Source of the DNA: Takakia lepidozioides
Lineage: Eukaryota; Streptophyta; Takakiopsida; Takakiales; Takakiaceae
DNA: 64,000 nucleotides
Direction: 5' to 3'
NCBI GenBank assembly: GCA_030704615.1
Contig: CM060733.1
Coordinates: forward strand, 43,338,001-43,402,000
Shown here: one piece after another, positions 10,015-21,774 of the stretch
Layout: every line of letters begins with the position of its first letter
How positions within the stretch are numbered: the stretch's first letter is position 1
Translations under genes and position numbers: made by a program
The notes under the pieces: generated by a model
The model's input: only the letters and a program-made list of their open reading frames with translations
What the model was told of the DNA's origin: nothing
Database searches by the model: none

Positions 10015-11469
10015 ACTAGGTACCGACATGCCATCAAGCCCTGACGCCTTATTGTTCATGGCCTTGAGAGCATCTTTGAGCTCTTGAGGGGAGAGGTCTT
10101 CCTGCAGCGTGATAGAGTCTTCTGGCTTAAGCTTAAGGGGAATAGAAGTAAGACAGTCTTGAAGTCTGTCAGGGTATGAAGCGTCTTTTGGGTCAGCCTG
10201 AAACAGGGTAGTGAATTGAGTGAACGTGGACACACACATTAGTCTAGGGTTGGAGGACAAGGTTCCCTGGGGATCAATGTGAAGCTGGGAAATGGCTTGG
10301 TTGGCACTTCGCTGCTTTACTTTTTGGAAAAGTATTTGTACATTTTTTCATCCTCATTTTGTTTTCCTGGAGAAGCTGGAAGTTGTCAAGATTGAGGCGA
10401 GCTTCAAGGTACGTTTAAAAGGTATGGGCATCACAAGTACGAGCCTCTATTTTTTTCTGACAAATTCCAAGGCATTTTTTCAGGGCTAGTTCATTCCTTT
10501 TGCGGGCATCTGCGATTTCTTTACTTAGGATTTGACTGATTTTGCAAGCCGTAGCAAGCTTGGCCTGGAATCTTAGGGTCGGGCATGGAGATTGGTTGCC
10601 CATAGATAGCCAGACACTCTTGAGGCCTTCAGTGAGGAGGCTATCTTAAGGTGGGAAGCATTGAGTTTGAAGATCCCTCTACCTCTGGGGTGTGAGTTGG
10701 GTAGTGTTAGGGTGGCAGTAACTAAGGCGTGATCGAATCCAAAGTGAATAGGCTCTTGAGGGCACATGGAGGTTCCTGGCGCAAGTGAGATGGAGGTGTA
10801 GAATCTATCTAGTCTAGCCATGCAAAGGTCATTAACTCTTTTGTTGTTTGTCCAGGTAAAGGGGTTTGAAGTAGCTGGGTCATGTGGAGGCCTCTCGACT
10901 TCAGCAAGACTATGGGTTTGAGTTAAGCACTGCCAGACTCGATCTTCAGCAGGGTTGAGGTTATGAGAGCCCCTGCCTAACCTGTCACATTCATTTTCCA
11001 CCATATTAAAGTCTCCCGCTAAAATCCATTTACCTATGTTTTGTTGTTGCAACATGAGGGTCATCTTGTCCCAGAAGGCGGCTCTGTCTAGAGAATCGTT
11101 CGTAGCGTAGATGTTAATGAGGCCTATGGGTTCGGAGTCATTAGGGAGCTGGAGGGAGCAGAACTGGGCTCTCCCTAGTTCCCAAACTTTTTCTTTGACG
11201 ATAAATTGAAAGAGGGAGGGGGAGAGAAGGATGGCCGTACCTCCTTTTGTTCCCTCATAAGAGGGTTTCCAAAGAGACACAGATTTGGGCCAAAGCTGAT
11301 TGGTGAGATTGTGTATTTTCCTATCGCAGAGCTTATGTTCCTGATCAAGGAAAACTATCGCTTGAGAAGGGATGAGGGGGTTTAGCCATGCTGAAAGCTT
11401 GATTTTTTTAAGGGCCATCTGGTCAGAACCAAGACCCCGAATGTTCCATGATGACAAGCTAACATGCAT
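10015..11469 (-). pseudogene. LINE ORF2: endonuclease and start of reverse transcriptase
   Basis: ORF2 starts MHVSLSSWNIRGLG, the usual entry of LINE APE-type endonucleases. It keeps the DQEHK metal site, the INIYA strand and the WILAGDFNMVEN motif, then FTWTNNKRVNDL and FGFDHALV near its end. This domain nicks target DNA to prime reverse transcription. The frame is open to 10573. Pieces continue in 10415-10603 and 10003-10260, where LSPQELKDALKAMNNKASGLDG is the lead-in to the reverse transcriptase. The rest is absent, so this copy cannot retrotranspose. Confidence 0.85.
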
Positions 11470-11619
11470 TGGTGGTGGAGGACAGGCTGAGGGCTAAAGA
11501 CTCATTTGATGGCCTGGAAATAAAGAAACGGAATCTGGTTCTTTTGTCTGAGGGCACTAGGGAAGGGGACCAGAGGTGGTACGGGGGGGATTTGTGAATG
11601 GGGTCCTTGAGCTGAACAT

Positions 11620-14223
11620 TCATGACAAGGTACTAGTCAGGTGAAGAAGCTGGGCACCGGAGCTATCAAGAGGTATGAACCTGTCAGTGCTGTGAAAGCT
11701 TGTTTTTATGGAGACTGGGGTTTGGAGGGTAAGGTTATCGGAGCCAAGGATTGAGGTGAGGTCGTGGTAGGAAGAAGGGTAGGGAATGGATGGTAGAATT
11801 TTCCACTTTTTACCTTTGAATGGCACGGGGGGGATATCCGTGTGAAGGCAAAGAATACAACATCTATTGGCAAGAGCTGGGTTGAGAGCAAAAATACGAA
11901 TTGGAATTGATTGCGGTGGAGGGGGTGGACTTACAAAATTAAGGGGAGGAGAGATTGGAGCAGGTGTTGGAGAAGGCAGCTGAGTCTGCAAGGAGAGGGG
12001 GGGCAGTGAGGGGCTTGAAAGGAGGCTGGAAGACAAGAATTGCAAAATCTGCAAGTCGGAGGAGTTGGATATTGAGAGGGAACCAAAAGGGTTGTATGTC
12101 GGGTTGATGAAGTCGGCCATGCGCTGCCTTTCGATTTTTTCATTCTCCTCATGCCTTTCCGTTTCGACGATAGCGTGTAGCAGTGTGAAGGCATTGTGCA
12201 AGGTGTCGTTGGATCTGGTTATCGCCTTGCTGGGGATGTAGGATTCTTGGAAGTGGTCTAATTCCGCCCATACTCCTGGCGTAGTGCCACTAGTGTTGAG
12301 GAGTTCAGCTTCATCCATGAGAGCAAGGATATTATTAGTGTTGGGGGTAAGGTGTGGACGCAATTCCGGGAAGGATTCAGTGTAGGATCCCCAAGAGACT
12401 ACTGCGTGGGAGAAGAGAGAGAAGAGTAGAAAATTGGAGAGAAAGAAAGCCTGAATCTTGGTGCATAGAGTGGGAATGGGACTGCTATCCATTGGGCTCT
12501 TGGACAAAAAGGTGTGAATGTCCTGCACAGAAATCCAGATGGATTCAAAATTCATGTTGTCTCTAGCAGTGACCAGGAATGCAAGAGCCGGTTTCCTTTT
12601 GAAAATCATGGGAGTGAGACAAGTGGCCACCGGGTCCCTCCTGGAACTGAGAAGTGAGCATCCCTTTAAAGCCAACTTGGGGAAGGATCCGAGCTTGGCA
12701 CAGAAGGCTGCAATTTTTGGGTTGTGCGCCACAGGGGAGGAGCGGGGAGTGGGAGTGGGTTTCTGCTCCACTAGCGGGAATGTTGGGGTTGACCTTCCCC
12801 TTGTTTTTAGCAGCTTTCATCTCCCATCTTACTATCTCTGGAATTGGGAGAGGGGCTGGAGCAGGTTGTGCCTTGATAATCCTTGTTGGAGAAGAGCTTT
12901 GGATGCTCGTGGCCTCACGCTCCCAGTTGGTTAGTTCCTTGCCCTTTTGCAAATTGTCAGCAGGTCCACAGACAGCTTCCAGGATCATGGGGTCAAATGT
13001 CTCCTTCCTTCTCCTGGCCGGTGGGGATGATGAGACCTGTTTGACATCCAAGACCCATTCTTTGCTGCTCAAGTCCTGCCCTGGTAGAGGGTTGGTTTTC
13101 TCTTGGGGGAGTGTGCGAAAGTGTAGGTCCGCTGGGTGGGGGTTTGGAATAGGAACAAAATTTTGCGTAAGGGTTGACTGCCCATGCATTACTTGATTAA
13201 TGCCCATTCTTTTCCTTTGGGCTTTTGGGCAAGCTGCCCTAAGGTGACCAGACCACCCACAATAATAACAAGCCGAAGAGGCTGTGTCTTCAGACACTTT
13301 AACTGAAAAGAAGTTGCCTTGATCGTCTATTGGCATGTTAATAAATTCCGGCAAGACCTTGTCATTAGGCATTACCACCACAATTTTGGCAAAACCATCT
13401 TCATGAGCTCTAGATGCTATGGTAGTTCTCCTCCAAGCTGGATTTTCCTTTAAAGTGGTTGTGCACATATTGAGGTCAAAGACCGCCAAACAGCTCAGAT
13501 ACGCTCCAATCTCTGGAAGCGAGAACAGATATTGATCTGGATGTAGGGGAGCGAGATGATCCGAGGGCTCCAAATTTTACCATTCTTGTTGCCCATATTC
13601 TTGGACCATGGGAAGATGTTGACGTCATACCCATGCAGATGAGGATTGAATCCGAGGGCCTTATCGGCTGCCTCTTTTGAGTCAGATAGGATGGAGAAGA
13701 ATCCCCGACCCCTCGGATGGCAGAAATGATGCTGAAGGTCTCCCGACCCACCAAGATGCCGAATGGCCCAATCTCGCACTTGGGATCTGCGCACTTTTTT
13801 GCCAGGGAAGTGTAGTAGGACTCCATTGCTCTCAATGTGTGCAACATTAGAATTCACATGATGAAGCTCAATGGGAATGTGTGGGTGGTCCTTATTTATG
13901 GCTTGCTGCAGAGCTGCCAAGTCGTTGAGTGGCCCTTCGAAAGGATCAGAGGGCGGGCTGACTGGGGACGAAATTGGAGAGCTTGGAGTTCCTGCATTCG
14001 TGAATCCTGGATGTTGGGGCCGAGTGTGTTCGCCTGCTGGTCTTGGCATTGTAGACATGGAGTGGCTTACGTTTCTCAGCGATGTGAGGCCCATTGAGTG
14101 AGATTGGTGTGCTAAGAAGAAGCATGTACCTGTAGAGGGGCGGAGACGACTTGGATCGTAAAATCTGGGTGGGCCCGATCTAGTGGGAGTAGAATTGAAG
14201 GCTTTGTTGAGAAGGGGAGCCAT
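11620..14223 (-). pseudogene. LINE ORF1 with zinc knuckle, frameshifted
   Basis: The N-terminal frame (14223 to 13495) starts MAPLLNKAFNS and holds a fold like the DUF4283/RRM-type RNA-binding part of plant LINE ORF1 (VRRSQVRDWAIRHLGG, RGRGFFSILSDS). The sequence then shifts to the 13573-12563 frame, which carries the CCHC knuckle CYYCGWSGHLRAAC (C-x2-C-x4-H-x4-C). A third frame (12771 to 11620) gives a proline- and serine-rich tail. ORF1 proteins coat the LINE RNA. Two frame changes make this copy defective. Confidence 0.75.
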
Positions 14224-14500
14224 GGGTGGATTGGAGCAGGCAGGAGAAACAGAAGGAGAGGTGATGCGAAATCAAACAAAGAGAGCAGCAGACGTGAGGT
14301 TGAGAAGAGGCTAGCTGGCGAGAGAGAGAACCGAAAATTGTTAAGCAGGAAGCGGGAAGTAGTTGGAGACAGATAGTTGGCTTCGACGCTGGATCAGTTG
14401 CAGTGGGAGGTCGGAGGGTGACTTTAGTGAGAGTGACGGCTATTAGTTAGCCAGGGCCAGAGTTTGCCGGGTGCTCATAACATAGATGGCAGGAGGGGGG

Positions 14501-14981
14501 AGCTGATTGGATGGAGCTCCCCTTAATGATCAGCCGCCATAATCCTGAGACCCTCCCCTCTCCTAAAATCTAACTTACTTTGGATGGAAATCAATGGTAT
14601 TCTGTAAGCCTAAGGGCCGTTGTAGGAAAAGACAAGGTGTCAGTTAGGGGCACCGTGAAACCCGATCGCCCCTTGTGAAGGGACGGCTTTTTTGTGCCCC
14701 TCAGCAAGGGGCGGATCCCTGGGGGCGCCCCTTAAGGAATATGCTATTTCAACCACTCACGCCTCATTAATCTTGGGGGCGATTCATGGGGGGCCGCTTG
14801 CAGCTGCCCATGGAACCGGCTCTAAGATGTAGGCCCTAATTTATACGCAAATAGGCTCAGTTACAAATATATTTATGATTTGTATGATAATTATAATTAT
14901 ATTACTGCCTATAATAAATTTTATATTGATAAAAAAAAATATATAACCAAATTATTGCAGGAAGAAAACTAATAAGAAATT

Positions 14982-15029
<48 letters not shown>

Positions 15030-16100
15030 CTTGGATTTCGTGGTCGAAACTTAATGATCTAAGATAATCATTGTATTTTTGGACCTCTACAAGAAACTTA
15101 GAACCCCCCCACCCCTCCAAAAAAAAAAAAAAAAAAAAAAACCCAAGTTTTTGTTCGCGAAACTTCAATATTTTTAGCCCTAGTTGTGCCCAAAAGAAGA
15201 ACAAAAAATGTTTCACCATTGAAACTTCAGTAATTTTGGCCTTGTATGCTTCATATGTATGCTCATGACGGAGGGATTAGGAATTGAACGGCTGAATTTG
15301 GTTGTATAATATAGGAAGAGAGATTTTGGCCTGCCCAAAGAAAATGGCATATTTTGACCCCCCAATTTGTCACTACAAAGGAGCCCACTTGAGAACATTT
15401 CAGAAAAAACCGAAAATTTCTTAGGATGTGTGTTATCAGGTATGGTACAACATTCTTGAGACTCTCAAAAAAAGAGAAACTAAAACTGCCCAAATACGAG
15501 GAAAAAAAACTCCTTTTTCTGGCACCTATTTCTTAGTGAAGAGTTTTTTTTTGTCTCCACTCTACACTTTATAATCTTCCGATCTGGCGGTTGGAATTTG
15601 ATGAAACTTTTTGTGGCAGGAGGTGGGGTAGGTGGGAAGTAATTCCAACGGTCAGTTTTACAGGGACACAGAGATTCTCCAGATAAAAATGTTTTTGTGG
15701 GCCAGGGTCATGTTTTTCCACAAGAGGGTGAAAATGAGCCTGGGCACTTGATTGTTAAGTTTTGGAGCACCGCCATGGCAACTAAGTTAGGAGAAGAACC
15801 GGTCTCAGCCCATTCCTTACGGACAGGCCACTTGTCTCGCCGATCGATCTTGAAGGACCATACAATCACGGAGCTGATCGTGTGACTGTCTCCCTGCTTT
15901 CTTGTCCAATGGCTGGCCAATGTGCCGACGTGCCGACAGTTACATGCCGTCGATCTAATAGGAAGGAGACAGGATTTGAACCCTCGGCTGGGCCCATCGC
16001 AATAGCAAGCATCTTCCAACTGATCAGTCCATGCATGCCTGGAATGTGTTCCTGAGAGTGTTTGACACACAGGAAACATTCGCACATTTTGTGAGATTTG
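14501..16100. other. Gene-poor stretch
   Basis: No coding region I can support. GC-rich foldbacks (ccccttgtgaaggg) lie near 14660-14740, an AT microsatellite at about 14984-15023 and an A-run at about 15119-15142. The minus-strand open frame at 15708-16151 has no recognised domain. Confidence 0.4.
14984..15023. repeat. (AT)n microsatellite
   Basis: An uninterrupted run of alternating A and T of about 40 bp. Confidence 0.95.
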
Positions 16101-16190
16101 CTCCAGTGGATCTTTTTTCTCGTCATCCACATCCCTCCTCCATTCCTCCATTCCCGAGGAGGGATGTGGAAGACGAGAAATCCACTGGAG
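16101..16190. repeat. Strong hairpin with arms of about 35 bp
   Basis: The left arm 16101-16140 (ctccagtgga ... atccctcctc) pairs with the right arm 16156-16190 (gaggagggat ... tccactggag) around a 15-base loop, with one small bulge and a few mismatches. It has no coding content. It could be the core of a small foldback element or a small-RNA precursor. Confidence 0.75.
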
Positions 16191-17520
16191 ATGAGGAGGA
16201 TTCTACGCACTCCATACAAAGGACGAGGGAAGTGCAGTCTCAAGAGGTAAGGTAAGTAGATCTGTTTGTCATGGTGGTGGTCGCACCAAAAGCACGGCCG
16301 ACTGGTGAGTCCCCAGACTCCCCAACGACCACCTCAAATCTTTGAGTTCTCGGTGAGTCCTACTCGGCCTGTCCGCCCGCCCGCCCGCCCAATTACGTTT
16401 CCCCTACTCTGTGACAACCACTAGCAGGTCACTGAAGCTGTGAGGCACTTGTATTATAAGATCTTAAGAAAAGTGGAAACTGTTAATTTATGAAGGGCTG
16501 TGTCGAAAATAGCACAGATCTCAATGAGGCGAATGCTGGAACTCCGGGTGCATCAAGGACAGACCTAAGTGCAGGATTAGTCCATAAACGATAGATATTA
16601 AGGTGAGTGGTAATCAGTCATTGCTCATCCTTGTGAGCAGGGATTAGAAACACAGAGAGGTGGTCATAGAATGGTGGGCGAGTCCAAATAATCGACAACA
16701 ATTTGTAAAACACTGAGTTTGGCGGATCTCGTGATGGGAGGACAAAATGCAAGTGCCTAAGCACACACCTTGCATGTGACAGTGATATCTTGCAGGGCAA
16801 ACCGATCTAAATGAGCAATAAATTTTTGACTATATTGAAAGATAAACATGTAATTTAGCAAGTCAGGTGTACAACGTCCCTGTCGTTTTCTCTTCCGCTA
16901 CAGTAGCACCATGTGTTTACACTGGACTAACAGGCTATGTGGAATTGTCAATGCATTGTGGTGGGTAAAGTAGAGGCCCCCATTTTACCTTACACTACTT
17001 TCTTGAAGATCAATGTAATTAGTCCCTCATACATCTGAGGGTAATCCCTTTTTGAAGAACAAAATCAGTCATGTTAAGAAAATCCTCATCAAGGCCCACT
17101 GCATCTCCTGCGAGTGCCTTAGATCACTTCCATGTTCCCAGCCCACCGTCCAAAGGGACGGAACGGACAAAAATGGCAGGATGAGTTCAACACTTCCATG
17201 TACGGGGCGGCCGGAGCTGGCCGCCGAGTCAGCGCGTTTGCGGCCGATAAAATGGGTTGGAGTTGGGGCGGAGGGGTCCCTGCAAATTGAGTGCACTGAC
17301 AGTTTTGGCATGCACACATGGTCCGGGTAGGCTCTTGGGGGTTGGTAGGTAACAAATTAGAGGCGTGAGCATCAAAACATGGCAATAAATTCCCAATGTT
17401 TTCATAAAATAGAATATAAGGGCCGGGTTCCATGGGCACTCCCAAGCGCCCCCCAAGGGGGCGGCCCAGGAAGGAATCACCCATTTCAAATGAGAAGGGG
17501 TGCTTCCATGGAGAGGTTTC
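16191..17520. other. No clear gene
   Basis: A cccgcccgcccgcccg run lies near 16373. The minus-strand frame 17119-17523 is cysteine- and proline-containing but unrecognised. It would lie downstream of the LTR-like end described next, so it could be decayed retroelement interior. Confidence 0.3.
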
Positions 17521-17529
17521 CATTCACCC

Positions 17530-17770
17530 CTCTAGAAATCTTTGGCACCAAATCTTTGGCACCAAATGTTGTGGGCCCATGACATAATAACTCATACTTA
17601 AATATGTAGAGCAGTTTCATTCAGCCCGGTTAATTCTAGAGTGGTCCAGGAATTAGCGTGGTCCAAGAGTTAAAAAGAGGGGGCCAATGTATTAAGGCCA
17701 TTTGTATTATTTAATGAAATGAAGGGTCCAAAAATTAAGGATTGACTTTCTAGCATGGGCTTTCTAGATA
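17530..17770 (-). repeat. LTR-like fragment, inverted copy of 19385-19530
   Basis: About 145 bp (17590-17735) matches the reverse complement of 19385-19530 with close to nine in ten bases the same. On the minus strand the copy ends ...gggcccacaaca. This is followed by tttggtgccaaag twice, a layout like an LTR end next to a tRNA primer site. The family is not identified. Confidence 0.45.
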
Positions 17771-18121
17771 GTTCTAGTTCTAGTTGACTTTCTACATAGT
17801 TCGGTTTCTAAATACTTCTACTAATATGTCGGTCTGGTGAGAAGCAACTGACTAGTTGCTTGTAACTTGTGTCTTCAACATGCTTGCAGAGGCACTAGTA
17901 GCGTGTTTCACTAGTGGTTTGAGAGCCAGAGCCAGCGTGAGTAGTTGTTTGCTATGTTGGGGGTCGGGCCAGGTATGGCAGGTAGGATCAAAGTGGCTGC
18001 AAGAGGGAAAGACAAGGCGGCGGAGGGTGCAGAGAAGTTCATAGAGGCATGTGTTACTATCGGTCCCCTTTATTCCACTTGATTTAGTGACACTCACCAT
18101 GCATGAAATGTCAAAAATCAT

Positions 18122-18786
18122 TCCCTTTTTTTTCTTTTTTTCTTTTTTTCTTTTTCTTTTTGAGAACAGGGGGATGCCCTGGATTAATTTTATTAAAGGT
18201 TATTTGAAGGGAAAAAATTAAAACCCTTGAATGTGGGCCCGCAGGCTGCCATAAGGCGTGTTGGATGACCCTCGATCAATAAGTGAGAAATAAGACACCA
18301 TGAACCAGTAGCATCATTGCTAGGACTAAGTTGGCCTAGAGGATACTCCTAGGTGCTAAAGAAACAGTGCAAATCTCAAGCAGGGTAAAGTCCTTGCTTT
18401 GGAGAAATAGTGGCTAAACTGCCTTTCGAGACTTGGAGACCTGTTGGCGATTGTACCCAGTTGGACACCGTTGCAGGAGCTGAGGCTGGAGGTCGGACTG
18501 AACGGAGCGACGGTGAGAGAGGGAGGGAGGGAGGGGAGCAATGAAGTGGTGTAGTCAGGAGCAAATCAAAGAAACAGAAATGAGTTTCGAAAATGTTGTT
18601 TAACTGTGGAAGTGAAGACGAGCCGCGGAAGACAACCTGACGTGCTTCCAATTGACTTTAGATCGCTCAAATTCCGGGGATGCCGAATAAGTGAGTTCTG
18701 TACCCCTGCCAGCAGTAGGGGGACTTTCAGAGCCACTTGGGCCAACAACGGGATCATTTGTCGCTGCAATCATGATCTCACATGTT
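18122..18786 (-). mobile_element. 5'-truncated LINE tail with inverted tip
   Basis: A T-rich run at 18122-18165 is the poly(A) tail of a minus-strand LINE. The following sequence matches the 3' part of the LINE at 52740-53340 (gaagggaaaaaattaaa, ggctgccataagg, tgcttccaattga). The last about 41 bp (18746-18786) instead match that LINE in the opposite direction, against about 53295-53337. Such a 5' inversion is what twin priming leaves behind. The insertion ends right at the left inverted repeat of element B. Confidence 0.7.
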
Positions 18787-18791
18787 CATGG

Positions 18792-19013
18792 TTGATTTAT
18801 TTCGTTAACAAAACCTGTTGTTTGCCTCATTAAAATATATTGTTCAACTATTGTTTGGTATTTGTGTGTTTTGGATGGTGTTGGTTATTGTGACTTTGTT
18901 TTCCTCTAACATGTTATTCTTTTGTAGAATACCAAAGCTGTAGATATATGGAACTTGGAGCTTGTAGATATATATTATGGGTGCCTATTTCGCATTAGGG
19001 TTTTGGGGTTTTA
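18792..19013 (+). repeat. Left inverted repeat of element B
   Basis: Aligns to the reverse complement of 32707-32911 along its whole length at roughly 80% by eye. Shared blocks are ttgatttatttcg, ttgttcac/caa, ggtgttggttat, gactttgtttt, ataccaaagc, ggaacttg and atttcgcatta. Confidence 0.8.
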
Positions 19014-20255
19014 TTCCATTTTGAAAACATATAGCTCCTATGACCGCGGTATAGAAACATAAAACCCCCATGACCGTGGGTTTGTGCTCATGCAATTTGT
19101 GCTCACCGGTGTGCTCACGTTCTACCAACCCCCCCCCCCACCACCCTCATGGCACCACTCCTGTCATTGTTGTTCATAGCCCCAAAAGTTTCCAGATCGT
19201 AGGTTGTTCTAGAATGTTCCAGAGCCCACTGCCCCGTCATTTTTTCTAGAACTTTCTCCTATTTCTATGTAGGGACCTGCACCTGCCTTTATTATTCGCA
19301 CGTTCCAGCGGCCCAGCCCGCCCTCTCCATTGGCTGGGCCATTCGCCTTCGTCTTTCTGACCTTTCCGATTAACGCCTTGGGATCCTTAATTTTCGGACC
19401 CTTCATTTCGTTAATTAATACAAGTGGCCTTATTACATTGGCGCCCTCTTTTCCCTCCTGGACCACGCTAATTCATGGACCACTCTAGAATTAACCCGGC
19501 CCGAATGAAACTGCTTTACATATTCATTGAAGAAATAGAAGGGATTAGAAATTAGAGTTGACAACACAGACAGACTTGACTAATTTGTTGTTGAAGTTCT
19601 GGCCTCTTTTTTCAGCCACAATCTGAAGGCTTATATGTAATTGGGTTATATTGGATTATATTGGGTTATTGGGTTATAAGTAACATGCCACAAATCTCCC
19701 CAAAGAGATTTTCATGCACCGTTGTAGGTGATCGCGGTGATGTGGCCAAAGTTTATTGAATTCCAACCATTGTGCCAGGAATGCCCATTTTGCCATTTTT
19801 GCTATTTTTTGTGAATTTCCAGCGACCAGAAGTACTTGGAATTCCACATCTCCCACACCGCATGTCCAAAAATCATGAGACCAAGCCCATGCACCCCTCC
19901 TCATCGAGGGCTCTCCAACGGTACCAAGCACCAGGGCGGGGGCCTTGCGGTTTGGGACATCTCAATGTGACAAAACAAAACAAAACAAACACTAGGGTAG
20001 CATGTGCCGTTGACCCAATTGTCCAGCGTCATCTAAGCGCCCCAAGTGCAGGGATGCCTCTGTGTGAGCCTGGTGGCGTGAGCGTGTGAGTGCAGCTGCG
20101 CTCACGCCACGTCACCTTGCGCCAACGCCACGTCACCGGGCTCACTCCACGTCATCGCGCTTCAACGCCGCGTCACCGCGCGCCAAGGAAGAAGCAGAGT
20201 GTATTTCCGTGGAAGAGCACCCTCAACTGCGGAAACAAGTTGGACGAAATAATAA
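19014..20255. other. Left interior of element B without a gene
   Basis: Holds the plus-oriented copy (19385-19530) of the LTR-like fragment at 17.6 kb and a C-run near 19130. A 'gggtagcatgtgccgttg' word near 19995 recurs near 31795, 32140 and 50270. A hairpin cluster lies at 20075-20190, where GTGGCGTGAGCG pairs with CGCTCACGCCAC and cgccacgtcacc recurs three times. Confidence 0.5.
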
Positions 20256-20640
20256 AATGACGTGATCATTCCCACGTGAAAGCAACAGTTGAATGCATGA
20301 TGGATGAATGTAGAGTGGATGAGAATTAGATGGATGAGTGTGAGCAATGCAAGCAAATGGATGAATGTGGGATGGATGAGAGTACAATGGATGAATGTAC
20401 AATGGATGTTGAATGACGGAAAACATTCATGAATGGAGGATGCATGAATACACACTAGATGAATGCACAATGTATATGACATGAGTGTGTGGGGTGGGAT
20501 GGATTCGAGAGTACAGTGGATGAATGTACAATGGATGTTGAATAATGGAAAACATTCATGAATGGAGGATGCATGAATACACACTAGATGAATGCACAAT
20601 GGATATGACATGAGTGTGTGGGGTTTGTGGGATGGATTCA
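20256..20640. repeat. ATGGATGAATG tandem repeats
   Basis: A degenerate tggatgaatg repeat grades into a longer direct duplication. About 20390-20500 and 20511-20625 share 'gatgttgaat', 'ggaaaacattcatgaatgg' and 'tgcatgaatacacactag'. The long minus-strand frame across it is repeat-derived. Confidence 0.75.
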
Positions 20641-21774
20641 TGAAGAATGGCATTTGAATCTGAGTGGATTGTTTGTTTCATTTTCTTTTCTGTCGGAACA
20701 ACTGCAATGAAGTAAGGGAATTCAATCTTTTCCGAAGAGGATGAAAACAGAACATTAAAAATGCGAAGTTCAGTCCAACTCAGAGTCGGTACAATGTATC
20801 CCGGCGTCCTCTGCATCCAAGTCCAAGAATTTAAGAACTCCGGATCTACGATGGCTACACCTGCGATCGGGCAATAAAAAGTCAGGCGGCCATTTGAAGT
20901 GCCATTGCTTCGGCATACACAGGAAGCACAAAAGTGGAAAGGGGGCTGTCGAAAACAGTCTCGCCACAAATGGGGGTCTCTCCTGAAGATCCATTGCTGC
21001 CTTTCCTCCAAGTCACAGCAAGAAAAAAGTTATGTAAGTAAATTTGATATCTGCGATTGAACATGGCACCCAAAGTGGAATGACAATTCCATGGCAGACT
21101 TACTCACATGAAAAGTCGTTGTCGACCTGCTTATCCTCGGGATCCTCATCATTTCTGATTTGTTCAATCTGTGTGCCAGACGTAGAGCCAGACACAAGAG
21201 GGAGGAGGACACTCTTGAATAGTTCGGTGTCGCCCTCCATGCCAAAAAGGCTTCTTCCGACTACCTTGCAAGCACGATAAGTCGCACCTGCCAAGACAGA
21301 AAGCCTCAAGAAGGTTGTAGAGGATGAAAAAGTGGATGCAAACTGGAAGACCGAAAATGGAAACAGTATTGAACCAATGAACCTGTGGATAGTGTGAGGT
21401 CGACCACCCTTGCAGAATGGTGGTTGCATGACTCCAAGAGCGTCTGCATGAACGCTGGGGTTCTCTCCCTTGCACCTCTCCATGGAAACCCATCTGGTCT
21501 TTTGATAGTCTGACTGGAGTGCATGAAGTTGTAGAGCATGTCATCCACATGCGGTTCATAAGGGAGGTTGATGAAACACCCCTGGTCGGAAAATTCAAAG
21601 TTGCGGACGGAGGATGGTGTTTTTGAGGTGCGAATCCTCCTCAAGCAGATTGCCTCAAACATCCTCGTCTGGCAAAGATGCAAGGTAGGGGTGAGACATG
21701 GAAATATTGGAGGAAGTCTGGCGCAGGAAAGAACAAAACATGGACTGCAAATGAAGACTACAATGGAATGTATT

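Larger units (their letters stand above)
10010..14500 (-). mobile_element. LINE (non-LTR retrotransposon), broken in its reverse transcriptase
   Basis: Reading right to left there is a GC-rich leader, ORF1 with a CCHC zinc knuckle, then ORF2 with an APE-type endonuclease. The element stops abruptly near 10015, just as the reverse transcriptase begins (NNKASGLDGMS). Loss of the 3' part is the reverse of ordinary 5' truncation. It coincides with the edge of element A, so insertion or rearrangement of A probably cut this LINE. Confidence 0.85.

Noticed and set aside
15960-16030. tRNA-like sequence on the minus strand (gggttcaaatcc with an agttgga D-arm-like part)
   Set aside because: The T-stem has mismatches, no 7-bp acceptor stem closes, and no convincing anticodon arm forms.
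20162-20653. 163-codon minus-strand frame
   Set aside because: It is the translation of the ATGGATGAATG tandem repeat and shows periodic peptides only.
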